Assembly: GCF_026151205.1 (NCBI RefSeq)
Contig: NC_087081.1
Location: 12,668,340 to 12,732,339 of the forward strand
From: Bolinopsis microptera
Lineage: Eukaryota; Ctenophora; Tentaculata; Lobata; Bolinopsidae
Length of the DNA: 64,000 nucleotides
Direction of reading: 5' to 3'
Shown one piece after another: positions 13,201 to 25,178 of the stretch. Position 1 is the first letter of the stretch. Every line of letters starts with the position of its first letter. A model generated the notes under the pieces. The model did not search any database. It was not told the origin of the DNA and worked only from the letters and a program-made list of their open reading frames with translations. The translations under genes and the position numbers were made by a program.

Positions 13201-16200
13201 ACTGTAAAATTTCGGCCCTGGAAATTTCAGCTTCAAAAACTGAAAATGGGACAGAGTATGGGACAGTATGATTTTCCAATTTTTTTAGAGATTTTGACCT
13301 TCAGTACCCCAATTTGGTTTCATACCATCATCAATTAACTGACTAATTGGTCTGTGGTCAAAAATTTCATCCAATCTGTCAAATGTGTGTTCAGAAATTT
13401 TCATATCTGAAAATGGGACAGAGTTTTGAAAATACAACTTTTCGTTTTGTTAAGATTTCTGCTTTGAGCTTCTTCCGATCCGAATCAAAATTCTAACACC
13501 TCAATCCTGTCATTTGGGATCTATAGTTGACTGACTAATTGGTTGCAGGTCAGAAATTCGGTCGAAACTGTAAAATTTCAGCCCTGGAAATTTCAGCTTC
13601 AAAAACTGAAAATGGGACAGAGTATGGGACAGTATGATTTTCCAATTTTTTTAGAGATTTTGACTTCCACTACCCCAATTTGGTTTCATACCATCATCAA
13701 TTAACTGACTAATTGGTCTGTGGGCAAAAATTTCATCCAATCTGTCAAATGTGTGTTCAGAAATTTTCATATCTGAAAATGGGACAGAGTTTTGAAAATA
13801 CAAATTTTTCGTTTTGTTATGATTTCTGTTGTGAGTTTCCTCCGACCTGAATCAAACTTCCAGCGCCTCGATCGTGTCATTTGGGGACTATAGATGACTG
13901 ACTAATTGGTTGCAGGTCAGAATTTCGGTCGAAACTGTAAAATTTCGGCCCTGGAAATTTCAGCTTCAAAAACTGAAAATGGGACAGAGGGGACAGTATG
14001 ATTTTCCAATTTTTTCGAGATTTTGACTTCCAGTACCCCAATTTGGTTTCATACAATCATCAATTAACTGACTTATTGGTCTGTGGGCAAAAATTTCATC
14101 CAATTTGTCAAATGTGTGTTCAGAAATTGTAATATCTGAAAATGGGACAGAGTTTTGAAAATACAACTTTTCGTTTTGTTAAGATTTCTGCTGTGAGCTT
14201 CCTCCGATCCGAATCAAAATTCTAACACCTCAATCCTGTCATTTGGGATCTATAGTTGACTGACTAATTGGTTGCAGGTCAGAAATTCGGTCGAAACTGT
14301 AAAATTTCGGCCCTGGAAATTTCAGCTTCAAAAACTGAAAATGGGACAGAGTATGGGACAGTATGATTTTCCAATTTTTTTAGAGATTTTGACCTTCAGT
14401 ACCCCAATTTGGTTTCATACCATCATCAATTAACTGACTAATTGGTCTGTGGGCAAAAATTTCATCCAATTTGTCAAATGTGTGGTTAGAAATTTTCATA
14501 TCTGAAAATGGGACGGAGTTTTGAAAATACAACTTTTCGTTTTGTTAAGATTTCTGCTGTGAGCTTCCTCCGATCCGAATCAAAATTCTAACACCTCAAT
14601 CCTGTCATTTGGGATCTATAGTTGACTGACTAATTGGTTGCAGGTCAGAAATTCGGTCGAAACTGTAAAATTTCAGCCCTGGAAATTTCAGCTTCAAAAA
14701 CTGAAAATGGGACAGAGTATGGGACAGTATGATTTTCCAATTTTTTTAGAGATTTTGACCTTCAGTACCCCAATTTGGTTTCATACCATCATCAATTAAC
14801 TGACTAAATGGTCTGTGGGCAAACATTTCATCCAATTTGTCAAATGTGTGTTCAGAAATTTTCATATCTGAAAATGGGACAGAGTTTTGAAAATACAACT
14901 TTTCGTTTTGTTAAGATTTCTGCTGTGAGCTTCCTCCGATCCGAATCAAAATTCTAACACCTCAATCCTGTCATTTGGGATCTATAGTTGACTGACTAAT
15001 TGGTTGCAGGTCAGAAATTCGGTCGAAACTGTAAAATTTCAGCCCTGGAAATTTCAGCTTCAAAAACTGAAAATGGGACAGAGGGGACAGTATGATTTTC
15101 CAATTTTTTTAGAGATTTTGACCTTCAGTACCCCAATTTGGTTTCATACCATCATCAATTTACTGACTAATTGGTCTGTGGGCAAAAATTTCATCCAATT
15201 TGTCAAATGTGTGTTCAGAAATTGTAATATCTGAAAATGGGACAGAGTTTTGAAAATACAACTTTTCGTTTTGTTAAGATTTCTGCTGTGAGCTTCCTCC
15301 GATCCGAATCAAAATTCTAACACCTCAATCCTGTCATTTGGGATCTATAGTTGACTGACTAATTGGTTGCAGGTCAGAAATTCGGTCGAAACTGTAAAAT
15401 TTCGGCCCTGGAAATTTCAGCTTCAAAAACTGAAAATGGGACAGAGTATGGGACAGTATGATTTTCCAATTTTTTTAGAGATTTTGACCTTCAGTACCCC
15501 AATTTGGTTTCATACCATCATCAATTAACTGACTAATTGGTCTGTGGGCAAAAATTTCATCCAATTTGTCAAATGTGTGTTCAGAAATTGTAATATCTGA
15601 AAATGGGACAGAGTTTTGAAAATACAACTTTTCGTTTTGTTAAGATTTCTGCTGTGAGCTTCCTCCGATCCGAATCAAAATTCTAACACCTCAATCCTGT
15701 CATTTGGGATCTATAGTTGACTGACTAATTGGTTGCAGGTCAGAAATTCGGTCGAAACTGTAAAATTTCGGCCCTGGAAATTTCAGCTTCAAAAACTGAA
15801 AATGGGACAGAGTATGGGACAGTATGATTTTCCAATTTTTTTAGAGATTTTGACCTTCAGTACCCCAATTTGGTTTCATACCATCATCAATTAACTGACT
15901 AATTGGTCTGTGGGCAAAAATTTCATCCAATTTGTCAAATGTGTGTTTAGAAATTTTCATATCTGAAAATGGGACGGAGTTTTGAAAATACAACTTTTCG
16001 TTTTGTTAAGATTTCTGCTGTGAGCTTCCTCCGATCCGAATCAAAATTCTAACACCTCAATCCTGTCATTTGGGATCTATAGTTGACTGACTAATTGGTT
16101 GCAGGTCAGAAATTCGGTCGAAACTGTAAAATTTCAGCCCTGGAAATTTCAGCTTCAAAAACTGAAAATGGGACAGAGTATGGGACAGTATGATTTTCCA

Positions 16201-17172
16201 ATTTTTTTAGAGATTTTGACCTTCAGTACCCCAATTTGGTTTCATACCATCATCAATTAACTGACTAAATGGTCTGTGGGCAAACATTTCATCCAATTTG
16301 TCAAATGTGTGTTCAGAAATTTTCATATTTTCCTCCGACCCGAATCAAACTATCAGCGCCTCGATCGTGTCATTTGGGGTCTATAGTTGACTGACTAATT
16401 GGTTGCAGGTAAGAAATTCGGTCGAAACTGTAAAATTTCGGCCCTGGAAATTTCAGCTTCAAAAATTGAAAATGGGACAGAGTATGGGACAGTATGATTT
16501 CCAATTTTTTTAGAGATTTTGACTTCCAGTACCCCAATTTGGTTTCATACCATCATCAATTAACTGACTAATTGGTCTGTGGGCAAAAATTTCATCCAAT
16601 CTGTCAAATGTGTGTTCAGAAATTTTCATATCTGAAAATGGGACAGAGTTTTGAAAATACAACTTTTCGTTTTGTTAAGAATTTTGCTGTGAGCTTCCTC
16701 CGATCCGAATCGAAATTCTAACACCTCAATCCTGTCATTTGGGATCTATAGTTGACTGACTAATTGGTTGCAGGTCAGAAATTCGGTCGAAACTGTAAAA
16801 TTTCGGCCCTGGAAATTTCAGCTTCAAAAACTGAAAATGGGACAGAGTATGGGACAGTATGATTTTCCAATTTTTTTAGAGATTTTGACTTCCAGTACCC
16901 CAATTTGGTTTCATACCATCATCAATTAACTGACTTATTGGTCTGTGGGCAAAAATTTCATCCAATCTGTCAAATGTGTGTCCAGAAATTTTCATATTTA
17001 AAAGTGGGACAGAAATTGGAAAATACGAATTTTAATTTTTTTTTCTTTAGCTTTCTGCTGTGATCTTCCTCTGACCGAAATCAAACCTCCAGCACCTCGA
17101 TCATGTCAAATGGGGTCTATATTTAATACTAACTAATTGGTTGCAGGTGAGAAATTCAGTCAAAGCTGTTGT
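7231..17172. repeat. ~366-bp satellite array, about 27 copies
   Basis: The anchor TTGGTTGCAG recurs at 8061, 8427, 8793, 9158, 9523, 9889, 10255, 10610 and 10976, then onward with the same step, giving a unit of 365-366 bp. Each unit is a diverged dimer: a ~174-bp half and a ~192-bp half both begin CTGACTAATTGGT and both contain CTGAAAATGGGACAGAG. Inner copies are very similar. The copies at both edges (7231-7690 and 16970-17172) are diverged. Some units have indels: one is shortened near 10525, a 6-bp loss occurs near 13989 and again near 15083, and a larger loss joins the two halves at 16327. All open frames inside are incidental. Confidence 0.97.
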
Positions 17173-17737
17173 CATTGTCAAATAAAATCCATATAACTGT
17201 TTACACTACATAGTTCAGAACTAGATGATTAAGAGAAATTAGAACATAACTGATTATGACCAGCTAGCGGGCTTTTTGTGATAAATAATGGCAATGTTGA
17301 ATATATTCCGAGCCTGCAATAAAAAGCATTGGAACAAGACATATGTATTTTGTCTCCTCGTCAGCGTTAGACTAATTTTATGTCCCTGCTAAATTCGATT
17401 TTCATTGCCTAAAATTGAAAACTTACAAACGTTTATATATGAATCCCCAGTTATCCCATACAATATATAATAGCCAACAATATTATGTCCGATTTTAGGG
17501 CCTAGAAATAGACGAATGAAATGAAACGTCAAGGTGCAAAGATTCCGGAAGAGTTTCTGATCTAATGAGACCAAAGAGGCGACACAGAACTGCATCAGAA
17601 ATGTAAATCGGATTAATGTTTCAGCGTATCATTTTATTTTTATGCAAACGTTGATCAGCCTATTGATTTTATTCATTATTCTCGGACCGAACAAAATGTT
17701 AAATTGATCTTTTGCTCTTAGCCTGTGACCAATTACC
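17173..17737. other. AT-rich spacer between satellite and secreted-protein gene
   Basis: No recognisable gene. It probably contains the promoter and 5' UTR of the gene beginning at 17738. A 68-codon open frame on the minus strand (17389-17595) has no supporting feature. Confidence 0.4.
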
Positions 17738-20425
17738 ATGTTGTTTTTTATTTGGTCGGTAATTTCCCTGTCGCTGTTACTACCAGGAACTACAGGTTCA
17801 CTTATTTTATTTCAGTGTTATGTTCAATGAAACGTTTAATTTGGTTATCTTTACTCAGGCTAAATAAGAAGGGGATCTTTTTTGTCGTTGTTAATTCACA
17901 CTTCTAGAGTCCCATTAAATTAATACCTGTTGATAACATTAGTTTTTTGTCGAATTTGAAAAAGTTGTGCAAAAACTTAGCTACGTACAGATGGACTACC
18001 TGGTTAAAACCCACATATTTTCTCTTAATTACGAATGAATGGATAGTATCATACCGCCTGAGACAGTAAACTCCAGAAGTTTACCGTGAAGCATCTACTC
18101 AGTCAGCTCTCTGTCTCTATTCTGTCTCTTTATTAAATTAGTTTGTCTTTCAGAGGAGTACACGCCTCCAACAATTCTAACAACTCTAACTCATGCTGAT
18201 ATTGAACATCTGCCGAGCTCCACCTACTCCACCTCCTTCACCTACGCTCATACTTCCACTCCTCTTCCAGACAATGTTATACTCGGTATTACAAGCTCAC
18301 TAATTTAGTTATATAATGTCTGGCGGTGGTATAGTTCTATTTTACACATAATTACATATTCTATCCTATAACTGCTTCTTATTTCTTTATTTGACGTACA
18401 ATATGATTATTTTTCTCTTTCAGGTTGCTTCGTATAGTGAAAATATTTACGATTACTTTATATCGAGCCGAATGAAACACATCTGGTCAAATCGTTTTTA
18501 TATACGTGATCTTACGAACGGAACCGTTGTCAAATAAGCTTGGTATTTGAACTTGAAGGTGCATCCCTCAGATGAGACAGAAGATGACGAGGAAGATGTT
18601 TCTGAAGTAGATCAGGAGGGAGAAACGGAAGAAGGTTTAAAAGTTGATGTCTGGAAATTTGTTTCATGCCTCATACCAGTTGCAGTACAAAATTTATATT
18701 ATAAATACTACAATCATTTGAAAAACATGAAATAAAAGCATAAGGACATAAGTAGTATTGAAAGCTGAGAATTGAAGAAGAATGATTAAATAGCTCTTTA
18801 TTGCAACTAGTTGTATTGATTTTAGATAATTATTATCAATATTCCGAGAAAAGGCGAAGAAGATATTGACGATTTATCAAAGAAGGCCAAGAAAAAGGCT
18901 ATGAAGGACAAAAAGAAAAAAGGGAAAAAAGAGAAGAAAGAAAGAAAGAAAAAAGACAAAGGGGAAAAAGAAAATGGTATTTATGATTTTATGATTTAAC
19001 CGTCTATTTGAGGGTTCCTTTTCACTTAATTTGAGAAGTATTTTTAAGTGTATTAGGGTCTTCAATGAAATTCTTCATTCGTTCAGTTTTTTTTAATCAT
19101 TTCTATCTTTGTTTGAAGCTGGTAACATTGTAAATGTAACAGGGACCAAAAAAGAAAAAAAGAAGAGCAAAAAGAAAGGAAAAAAGAATAAAGGGAAAGG
19201 CAAAAAGGATGGTAAGAATAAAAGTGGCCCTGATGGCTCCGGCTAAACTTTATAATCTAATATTTCACAATTGTAACTTTAATGCTGCATGTATATTGGA
19301 TATCATGAGAAATGTCTAAATGTTGCAGTTATGCGATAATGTAAGTGTACTTTGTTTTTGAGTAAATTGTTGACTATTTTATATTAAGCAAAATATTAAA
19401 CTATCGAACATCGCAGCTAATTTGTGCAAGGCTGGAAGCTTCAGTACAAAAAAAGGATGTGAGCAATGCTCTGAAAATACTTTTAGTGGGAATGAAGATT
19501 CTGCATGTACACCATGCCCGAACGGATTAGTATCTGCAGTCGGATCAACATCAGAGGATGACTGCTCCTATGGTAATTATTAACCCCCATCCCCCTCCGT
19601 AATCAGCTTTACACATAGCTACTATGTTGAAACTACACAAGCGTTTTTATTTAGAAACCCCCTCCCACCACGCCTCAATGATTACGTAAGATGTGAACGA
19701 CCCCTTAGTCTTTATACAAGTATCAGAACTTTTGTGGCACCGGGCAGATGACAGATCTGTAACTGTTATCATCACTTTAATTAATAAACTTATTTTCATC
19801 AGTCACCTGGTCTACTGTCAGTAGACCAGGTGACTGATGAAAATAAGTAGTACTGATATTAATAAGTGTTTCTTAACGTTAAGATTAAACTCACACTCCC
19901 GCAGACCAATACCCGACCTGTAACTGTTGGACTGCTGAGTGTGGGTATTGTTCCAGTATCGATTGTACCGTCAAACAAGACCTCTTCAACTCCAACAACG
20001 GAATTGAGGTCCACTCCACACCAGGGAGAAGAAGAAAGGAACTAGATACAGTTATTCTCTATAACGAGGAGGGGGAGCAGCTTGGTCAGTTTCAGTGGAA
20101 CGTGAAAGGGATATATTTGTCGGGGTGTGTGAGGTGCCAAACACCTCCAGCTCTGAAAGAGGCGAGGATCAAAGGCGGACTTGAGGAGCCGTGGACCTTC
20201 TCTCTTGCTGGGGGTGTGGTCCAGATACGGATGGGTGGAGAAGTGATGTATACAAATCCGTTGAAAGGGGAGTGCTTTGATAGATACGTTAAAGTAAATC
20301 GGTTCGCGTTCTACAAAATGACCTGTGGGAATTCATTCTCTTTTATACCTAATGAAATGGTGGCTGGAGAACAAGTTTCGTCTAACTGTCCTGTTGCTTG
20401 TCTACTGAATCAGAGCTTGAGTTGA
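17738..20425 (+). CDS. Secreted Cys-rich protein with acidic and Lys-rich repeats, 7 exons
   Basis: Proposed exons: 17738-17795, 18154-18285, 18572-18634, 18854-18976, 19143-19211, 19417-19572, 19905-20425 (about 373 residues, TGA stop). Every intron is phase 1. Exon 1 encodes a good signal peptide (MLFFIWSVISLSLLLPGTT), cleaved before EEYTPP. Next come a Ser/Thr/Pro-rich stretch, an acidic exon (DETEDDEEDVSEV) and two exons of Lys runs. The 52-residue Cys-rich exon resembles the ephrin-receptor-like/GCC2_GCC3 fold (CKAGSFSTKKGCEQC, then ACTPCPNG). The last exon starts CNCWTAECGYCSSIDC and continues as a ~140-residue domain I do not recognise, with six more Cys. Exons from 19143 on are firm. 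Exon 1 and the acceptors at 18572 and 18854 are inferred from phase and weak splice signals, and exon 18154-18285 could instead run into a stop through 18424-18437. Function unknown; extracellular or adhesive roles are only a guess. Confidence 0.7.
19788..19848. repeat. Perfect 30-bp inverted repeat with 1-nt centre
   Basis: 19788-19817 is the exact reverse complement of 19819-19848, with one T between. It lies in the last intron of the secreted-protein gene and ends 56 nt before the acceptor at 19904. Confidence 0.95.
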
Positions 20426-21214
20426 GTTGTTAGCCGTTAGGACTGAGCTACTGGCTACTGAAACACGATTTATATACTATAGGACATAGGTATATAGTAC
20501 CTAGTTATAACTTTATAATTATGTTTATTTCTAATAATGCAAATATTCAAATGGTGTGTTTTAATGATTAATATAATGTATGATTCTCTACCTCCTTGCT
20601 TCCCCTGCTTAGTGCCTCGGTGATTGTTTATTTGCTTGGCTTTCTTCGGAAGCTTTCTCCAGGAACCAGGCTTCCTGTACCTCAGTATAGTCTTTTACCA
20701 TCCTCATTTATTGGTCGCTGGACAAAATTCACAAAACAGTGAACAGTGAAGTTTTGGTCCAGGAAACCATTACCTGGGGACCCCAGGCTATAATATTTAT
20801 GTTCATAATCGAATAGAGATTTGGCGGTTTGACAGGCTGAGCGCCGCCCAGTAAGGAAACCAAGGAAGTTTATATTTGAAAACGGTTGGCAGAAGTGTCT
20901 CCTTGCCTCTTTAACCCCTGCCTTAAAGTGCCTCCCATCCCAGATTGTATTTGTATCACAGCTAAAGGTACAATTTCAGAACAGAAAGATTTAGCTTAAT
21001 ACATCATATCAATAACTTAATAATCATATTAATATGCTAACATGCTACACCGTTGCCAGGGTAACCTAATCACATTTTAGTTTGTGTCACCGAGCTATAC
21101 TTCTACGGTTACAAGTGTGGGACTGTGAGAGGTTGCTTTGCTGTTGTTAAAGTCAGTTGCTTAAAAATCGAATATCGTATTTTTGCTTCAGTTGTGCTTT
21201 TAACATTTAACAAA
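20426..21214. other. Spacer between the secreted-protein gene and the next + exon
   Basis: It holds the 3' UTR of the upstream gene and the presumed promoter and 5' UTR of the exon at 21215. No other gene was seen. Confidence 0.4.
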
Positions 21215-21464
21215 ATGAGGCACCCTTGTGAGCCTTCAGAATATCAGTTTCACTACGACAGATCATACCTCAGAACTTCTTCCAAGTCCGGGGCCGGGAA
21301 CAGTGCTAAGCAATCAGTAACCAATGGCAACGCATCCTCTAGGTCAGCGTCAGCTGGTCCCCGATACCCAATGCCAAATAGAGATCTGGACATTTTATTT
21401 GAAGTGAATAAATCCAGAAAACCGGGGGAATGTTTGGCAAACATCCAGTACGATAAATACACAG
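21215..21464 (+). CDS. Putative first coding exon of an unrecognised gene
   Basis: The start ATG has acceptable context (AACAAAATGA). It opens 83 codons (MRHPCEPSEYQFHYDRSYLR..., then a Ser/Gly/Asn-rich linker, then PNRDLDILFEVNKSRKPG) that end at a phase-1 CAG|GTCACT donor; without splicing it stops seven codons later. The upstream frame stays open to 21125, so a start there is possible. Phase 1 matches the exon at 40231, which would make a ~19-kb intron filled with repeats. The linkage is only inferred. The family is unknown; the short hydrophilic sequence with many Tyr and Arg reminds me of ciliary microtubule inner proteins, but that is an impression only. Confidence 0.45.
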
Positions 21465-22500
21465 GTCACTATCTTTACATTTAGTAGCTTAATTATCGGG
21501 TTTTATATATTTGTTTTTCATGCGATTAGGGAGCATTCACATATGACGTCAGCAAGATTTTGGCCAATTTTACCCCCCGGCCCCCTCCCTTAGTAATACA
21601 TAATAGTATAGGGAGTGTGCTCAATGTTCATAATCATTGCCCATGAAAAATGAAACAAATGTTGGCTACCCCTATCAAGATTCTAAAAAAAGTGCGATGA
21701 GATTGGATTTTGACACCCTGCGGTTTCTTTGCGTTCGCGACTATACCCATTTGTGATTCTCCTGTGTGGACGCAGGTATGACAAATCATATATCATCTTA
21801 AAGTACACACTCAGACTCGGAGATCACAACCTTAATCAGTTCTAGGGACTGTTCCTGGGTAGAGTTATGAAGGTTTAAAGCTTTCGTGCCGCGCAATCGC
21901 CCCAAAATGGCTAAAAATGTGTACTGTCGAAGAATAACTTTGCGCAGGGAGTGCGCGAGCACGTCAATTTGATAGTTAAAATTGTACCTTGAGTATCTAA
22001 TTAACAGCTAAGTTCGCTAAGCGTAATGTCTTCACATGATCACCCGAGACTCGAATCGAGTTCGAAACCGACCCAGACCCATATTCACATTTTTTATCCG
22101 AAACAAGTATTTAAACAACTTTTTAGTGGTAATACAATAAAAATGGCTAACCGTAGGATGACTTGTTAGAACAACCATGTGGAGGTATCATTTTGTTAAT
22201 AGTAAGTTCAAGTCATTTTGTACTCATAGTTGGATAATATCCGGTTGGAAGAGACAAGGACAAGTGAAACAAGGAAATTAGGAGTGAGGGCAAATTTTCA
22301 TTTTCTTTGAAAAATAAAACATTTTAATTTAAGGTTCTAATCTCACATAAAAACAAATTAACATTTTGATCTGATATCAGAGAATTGTTCGAGAGGTAAG
22401 GTCTAGGTATTCTTATCTCATCGTAGAAAATCTTTGGCAGAACTTCACTGCAACTCCCAATCTGAAAGAAATTGAATTGTCTTAAAAAGTCTCATATAAA
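21465..22500. other. Noncoding, AT-rich; no gene seen
   Basis: No recognisable gene or clear repeat, apart from a GACTCGAATCGAGTTCG palindromic patch near 22050. Confidence 0.4.
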
Positions 22501-23880
22501 AACGATTACAGGGGTAGGGGTTTCCAGATTTTAGCTATTTTCATTTCACCTTGAATTCAGTAATTTTAGAATGGATATGGCCTGAGTTCCACCTACCCCG
22601 GAACATAAAATCACTACAATGGGTAAAGATTCTCGGTCTGGATTTTACCTGAATTTCAGTAATTTTGGGATGGGCGTGGCCCCTAGGAGTGGCCTGAGTG
22701 GGTTGAGAAGTCGAAACTTAATTTTTATGATGGTTTGGGACAAGTACTACCTATTTAAACACTAAAACATGTGCCACCTACTCCGGAACAAAAAGCATCA
22801 CAGGGGTAAAGATTCTCGGTCTGGATTTTACCTGGATTTCAGTAATTTTGGGATGGGCGTGGCCCCTGAGAGTGGCCTGAGTGGGTTGGGAGGTCGAAAC
22901 TTGATTTTTATGATGGTTTCGGATAGGCAGTACCCATTTTTATGCTAAAACATGGGCCACCTACCCTGGAACATAAATCGCATACGGGGGTAAAGATTCT
23001 CAGTCTGGATTTGTATGGGATTTGGCCTGGATTTCAGCTATTTTGGGATGGGCGTGGCCCCTGGGAGTGGCCTGAGTGGTTTGATAGGTCGAAACTTGGT
23101 TTTTTAATGGTTTGGGATAGGCAGTACCCATTTTTATACTAAAACATGGACCACCTACCCCGGAACATAAATCGCATACGGGGGTAAAGATTCTCAGTCT
23201 GGATTTGTATGGGATTTGACATGGATTTCAGCTATTTTGGGGTGGGCGTGGCCTGAGTGGTTTGAGAGGTGGAAACTTGGTTTTTATGATGGTTTGGGAT
23301 AGGCAGTACCCATTTTTATACTAAAATATGGGCCACCTACCCCGGAACATAAATCGCATACGGCGCGGGGGTAAAGATTCTCAGACAGGATTTGACCTGG
23401 ATTTCAGCTATTTTGGGATGGGCGTGGCCCCTGGGAGTGGCCTGAGTGGTTTGAGAGGCCGAAACTTGGTTTTTATGATGGTTTGGGATAGGCAGTACCC
23501 ATTTTTATACTAAAACATGGGCCACCTACCCCGGAACATAAATCGCATACGGGGGTAAAGATTTTTAATCCTGGATTTCAGCTATTTTGGGATGGGCGTG
23601 GCCCCTGGGAGTGGCCTGAGTGGTTTGAGAGGTGTAAACTTGGTTTTTTTGATGGTTTGGGATAGTCAGTACCCATTTTATACTAAAACATGGGCCACCT
23701 TACCCCGGAACATAAATCGCATACGGGGGTAAAGATTTTCAATCTTGATTTTACCTGGATTTCAGCTATTTTGGGATGGGCGTGGCCCCTGGGAATGGCT
23801 TGAGTGGGTTGAGAGGTCGAAACTTGATTTTTATGATGGTTTAGGACAGGTACTACCTATTTCACCACCAAAACATATTC
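22500..23880. repeat. ~185-bp tandem repeat, about 7 copies
   Basis: The phrase CCACCTAC (C/T)CCGGAACATAAA recurs at 22579, 22774, 22957, 23151, 23333, 23522 and 23695 (steps of 173-195 bp). Each copy continues with GGGGTAAAGATT and GGATGGGCGTGGCC. Copies differ by small indels and the outer ones are more diverged. The open frames inside are incidental. Confidence 0.93.
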
Positions 23881-24286
23881 CAAAATCCTCTTCATAAACC
23901 AAGCGAACGCGTGTGCAGTTATAAATTGTGCGCGCGCCAGCCTTTCTGTCAAAGTGTGGCTAAACAAATTTTTTTTCAACACGAAAATCTTGAAATTTGC
24001 TAGTTTCAGAAGATAAATCCATCAGTTTCCATGAATTTGGGACATTGGGACATCGAAGTGTTTGCTGTATTTAAGTGCTGGGAATTGGGTTAAGCCTCCA
24101 TTCGATTTTCTAAGATGGATATAGTTATACTTATAAGCTAGGCTCACGAGTCATCAAAAGTCGCGTAAAATTACCCAGTTTCATGGAATGAACCGAAATG
24201 AACGAAAATGAATATTCTCCTAAAAGTGCTCAAAGCTCCCGTGTTTGACATGGTAAAAAACCGAAATATCTCTGAGGGGATATTTC

Positions 24287-24412
24287 GGGGGGGGGGGGGG
24301 GGGTACCAATGACATAAATTGCATAATGGAGAATTGGACAATAAAAATTTCCATTTATGCCATAAAACGTATGCCATTTTATGCCATTGGTACCCCCCCC
24401 CCCCCCCCCCCC
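24287..24412. mobile_element. Poly-G-ended MITE-like element, 126 bp
   Basis: It begins with 17 G then TACCAATGACATAAA, and ends TTATGCCATTGGTA followed by a long C run, so the ends are inverted repeats. This is the same layout as the element at 2858-3293 with a different terminal sequence. No coding capacity. Confidence 0.7.
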
Positions 24413-24499
24413 TGATATAAACCCGCAAAAGTGTTATTTAACAAGGGCAGTTACCTGCTCTGTCCAAGCGGGCCGGGCAGGTTGTTCAGAGGGTCTTTG

Positions 24500-24790
24500 T
24501 TATGGTTGCCGGGCAACATGTTGTTCTGGTTGCCTGGTCACAGGTTCCTCTTCGTCACAGACCATGTGCATGGCCTCCACAGACTGAGTACTGGCGCTCC
24601 GTTCTCTCACACACTGCTGCTTATCAGAGGGGCGGGCTGGTTGGGAAAGTACTGGTGACCATCTTTCGAGGGAGAGAGTGGCATGGTGGGTCATGTGGTT
24701 CAGGCTCACCATATCAACGGGGCCCTCCTCTTCTCCCTCTCGTAGTCTCGTTCCTTGTTCCGCATCATAACTACTACAGTCACGTCTCCA
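24500..24790 (-). CDS. Possible coding exon on the minus strand, unrecognised
   Basis: A GC-rich island in AT-rich sequence. On the minus strand an open frame runs from near a CACTAG acceptor (about 24802) through DMVSLNHMTHHATLSLERW and a Ser/Gln/Glu-rich stretch to a TAA near 24500. Just below, CAGAGCAG|GTAACT at about 24435 looks like a donor, but in a different frame. The composition resembles a cytoplasmic tail. It could be a last exon, a gene fragment or a pseudogene. No partner exons were found. Confidence 0.25.
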   Translation of the reverse strand, partial: WRRDCSSYDAEQGTRLREGEEEGPVDMVSLNHMTHHATLSLERWSPVLSQPARPSDKQQCVRERSASTQSVEAMHMVCDEEEPVTRQPEQHVARQP

Positions 24791-24859
24791 CCCTAGTGAG
24801 ATATAGTGTTAATTGAGGAATAATATTTCTTTCTGAACTTCATAATGTGGTGAAATCAG

Positions 24860-25175
24860 CAAGTAACATCAAACAGGCAATTTTTGGTGAACATGATGAG
24901 TAAGGTACATGGAAAATGGTAACTTTTGGTGAACATGGCGAGTAAAGTACATTAAAATTGGGAAATTTTGTTAGATATGGCGAATGAGATACCTCAAAAC
25001 TGGTAACTTCTGGTGAAATTAGCGAGTAAGCTACACTAAAACTGGTAACCAAATAGGTAACTTTGGGGTGAAAATGACAAGTAAAGTACACCAAAACTGG
25101 TAACTTTTAGTGACCATGGCATGGTGCGAACTAGGTACATAAAAACTGGTTACTTTTAGTGAACATGGCGAGTAG
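24860..25175. repeat. ~55-bp imperfect minisatellite
   Basis: About six diverged copies of a unit containing ACTGGTAACTTTTGGTGAAC, then ATGGCGAGTAA and GTACA. It abuts the LINE fragment that starts at 25179. Confidence 0.8.
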
Positions 25176-25178
25176 AAC

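Noticed and set aside
8032-15234. Many 60-97-codon frames on both strands in the satellite
   Set aside because: The same frame recurs in each copy at the satellite period, on both strands, with random breaks. There is no sign of protein-level constraint.
18424-18437. Short exon after TTTCAG giving Cys-Phe-Val-stop
   Set aside because: It would end the secreted protein early. The phase-1 exon at 18572 fits and keeps the downstream Cys-rich exons in frame, though a truncated isoform cannot be excluded.
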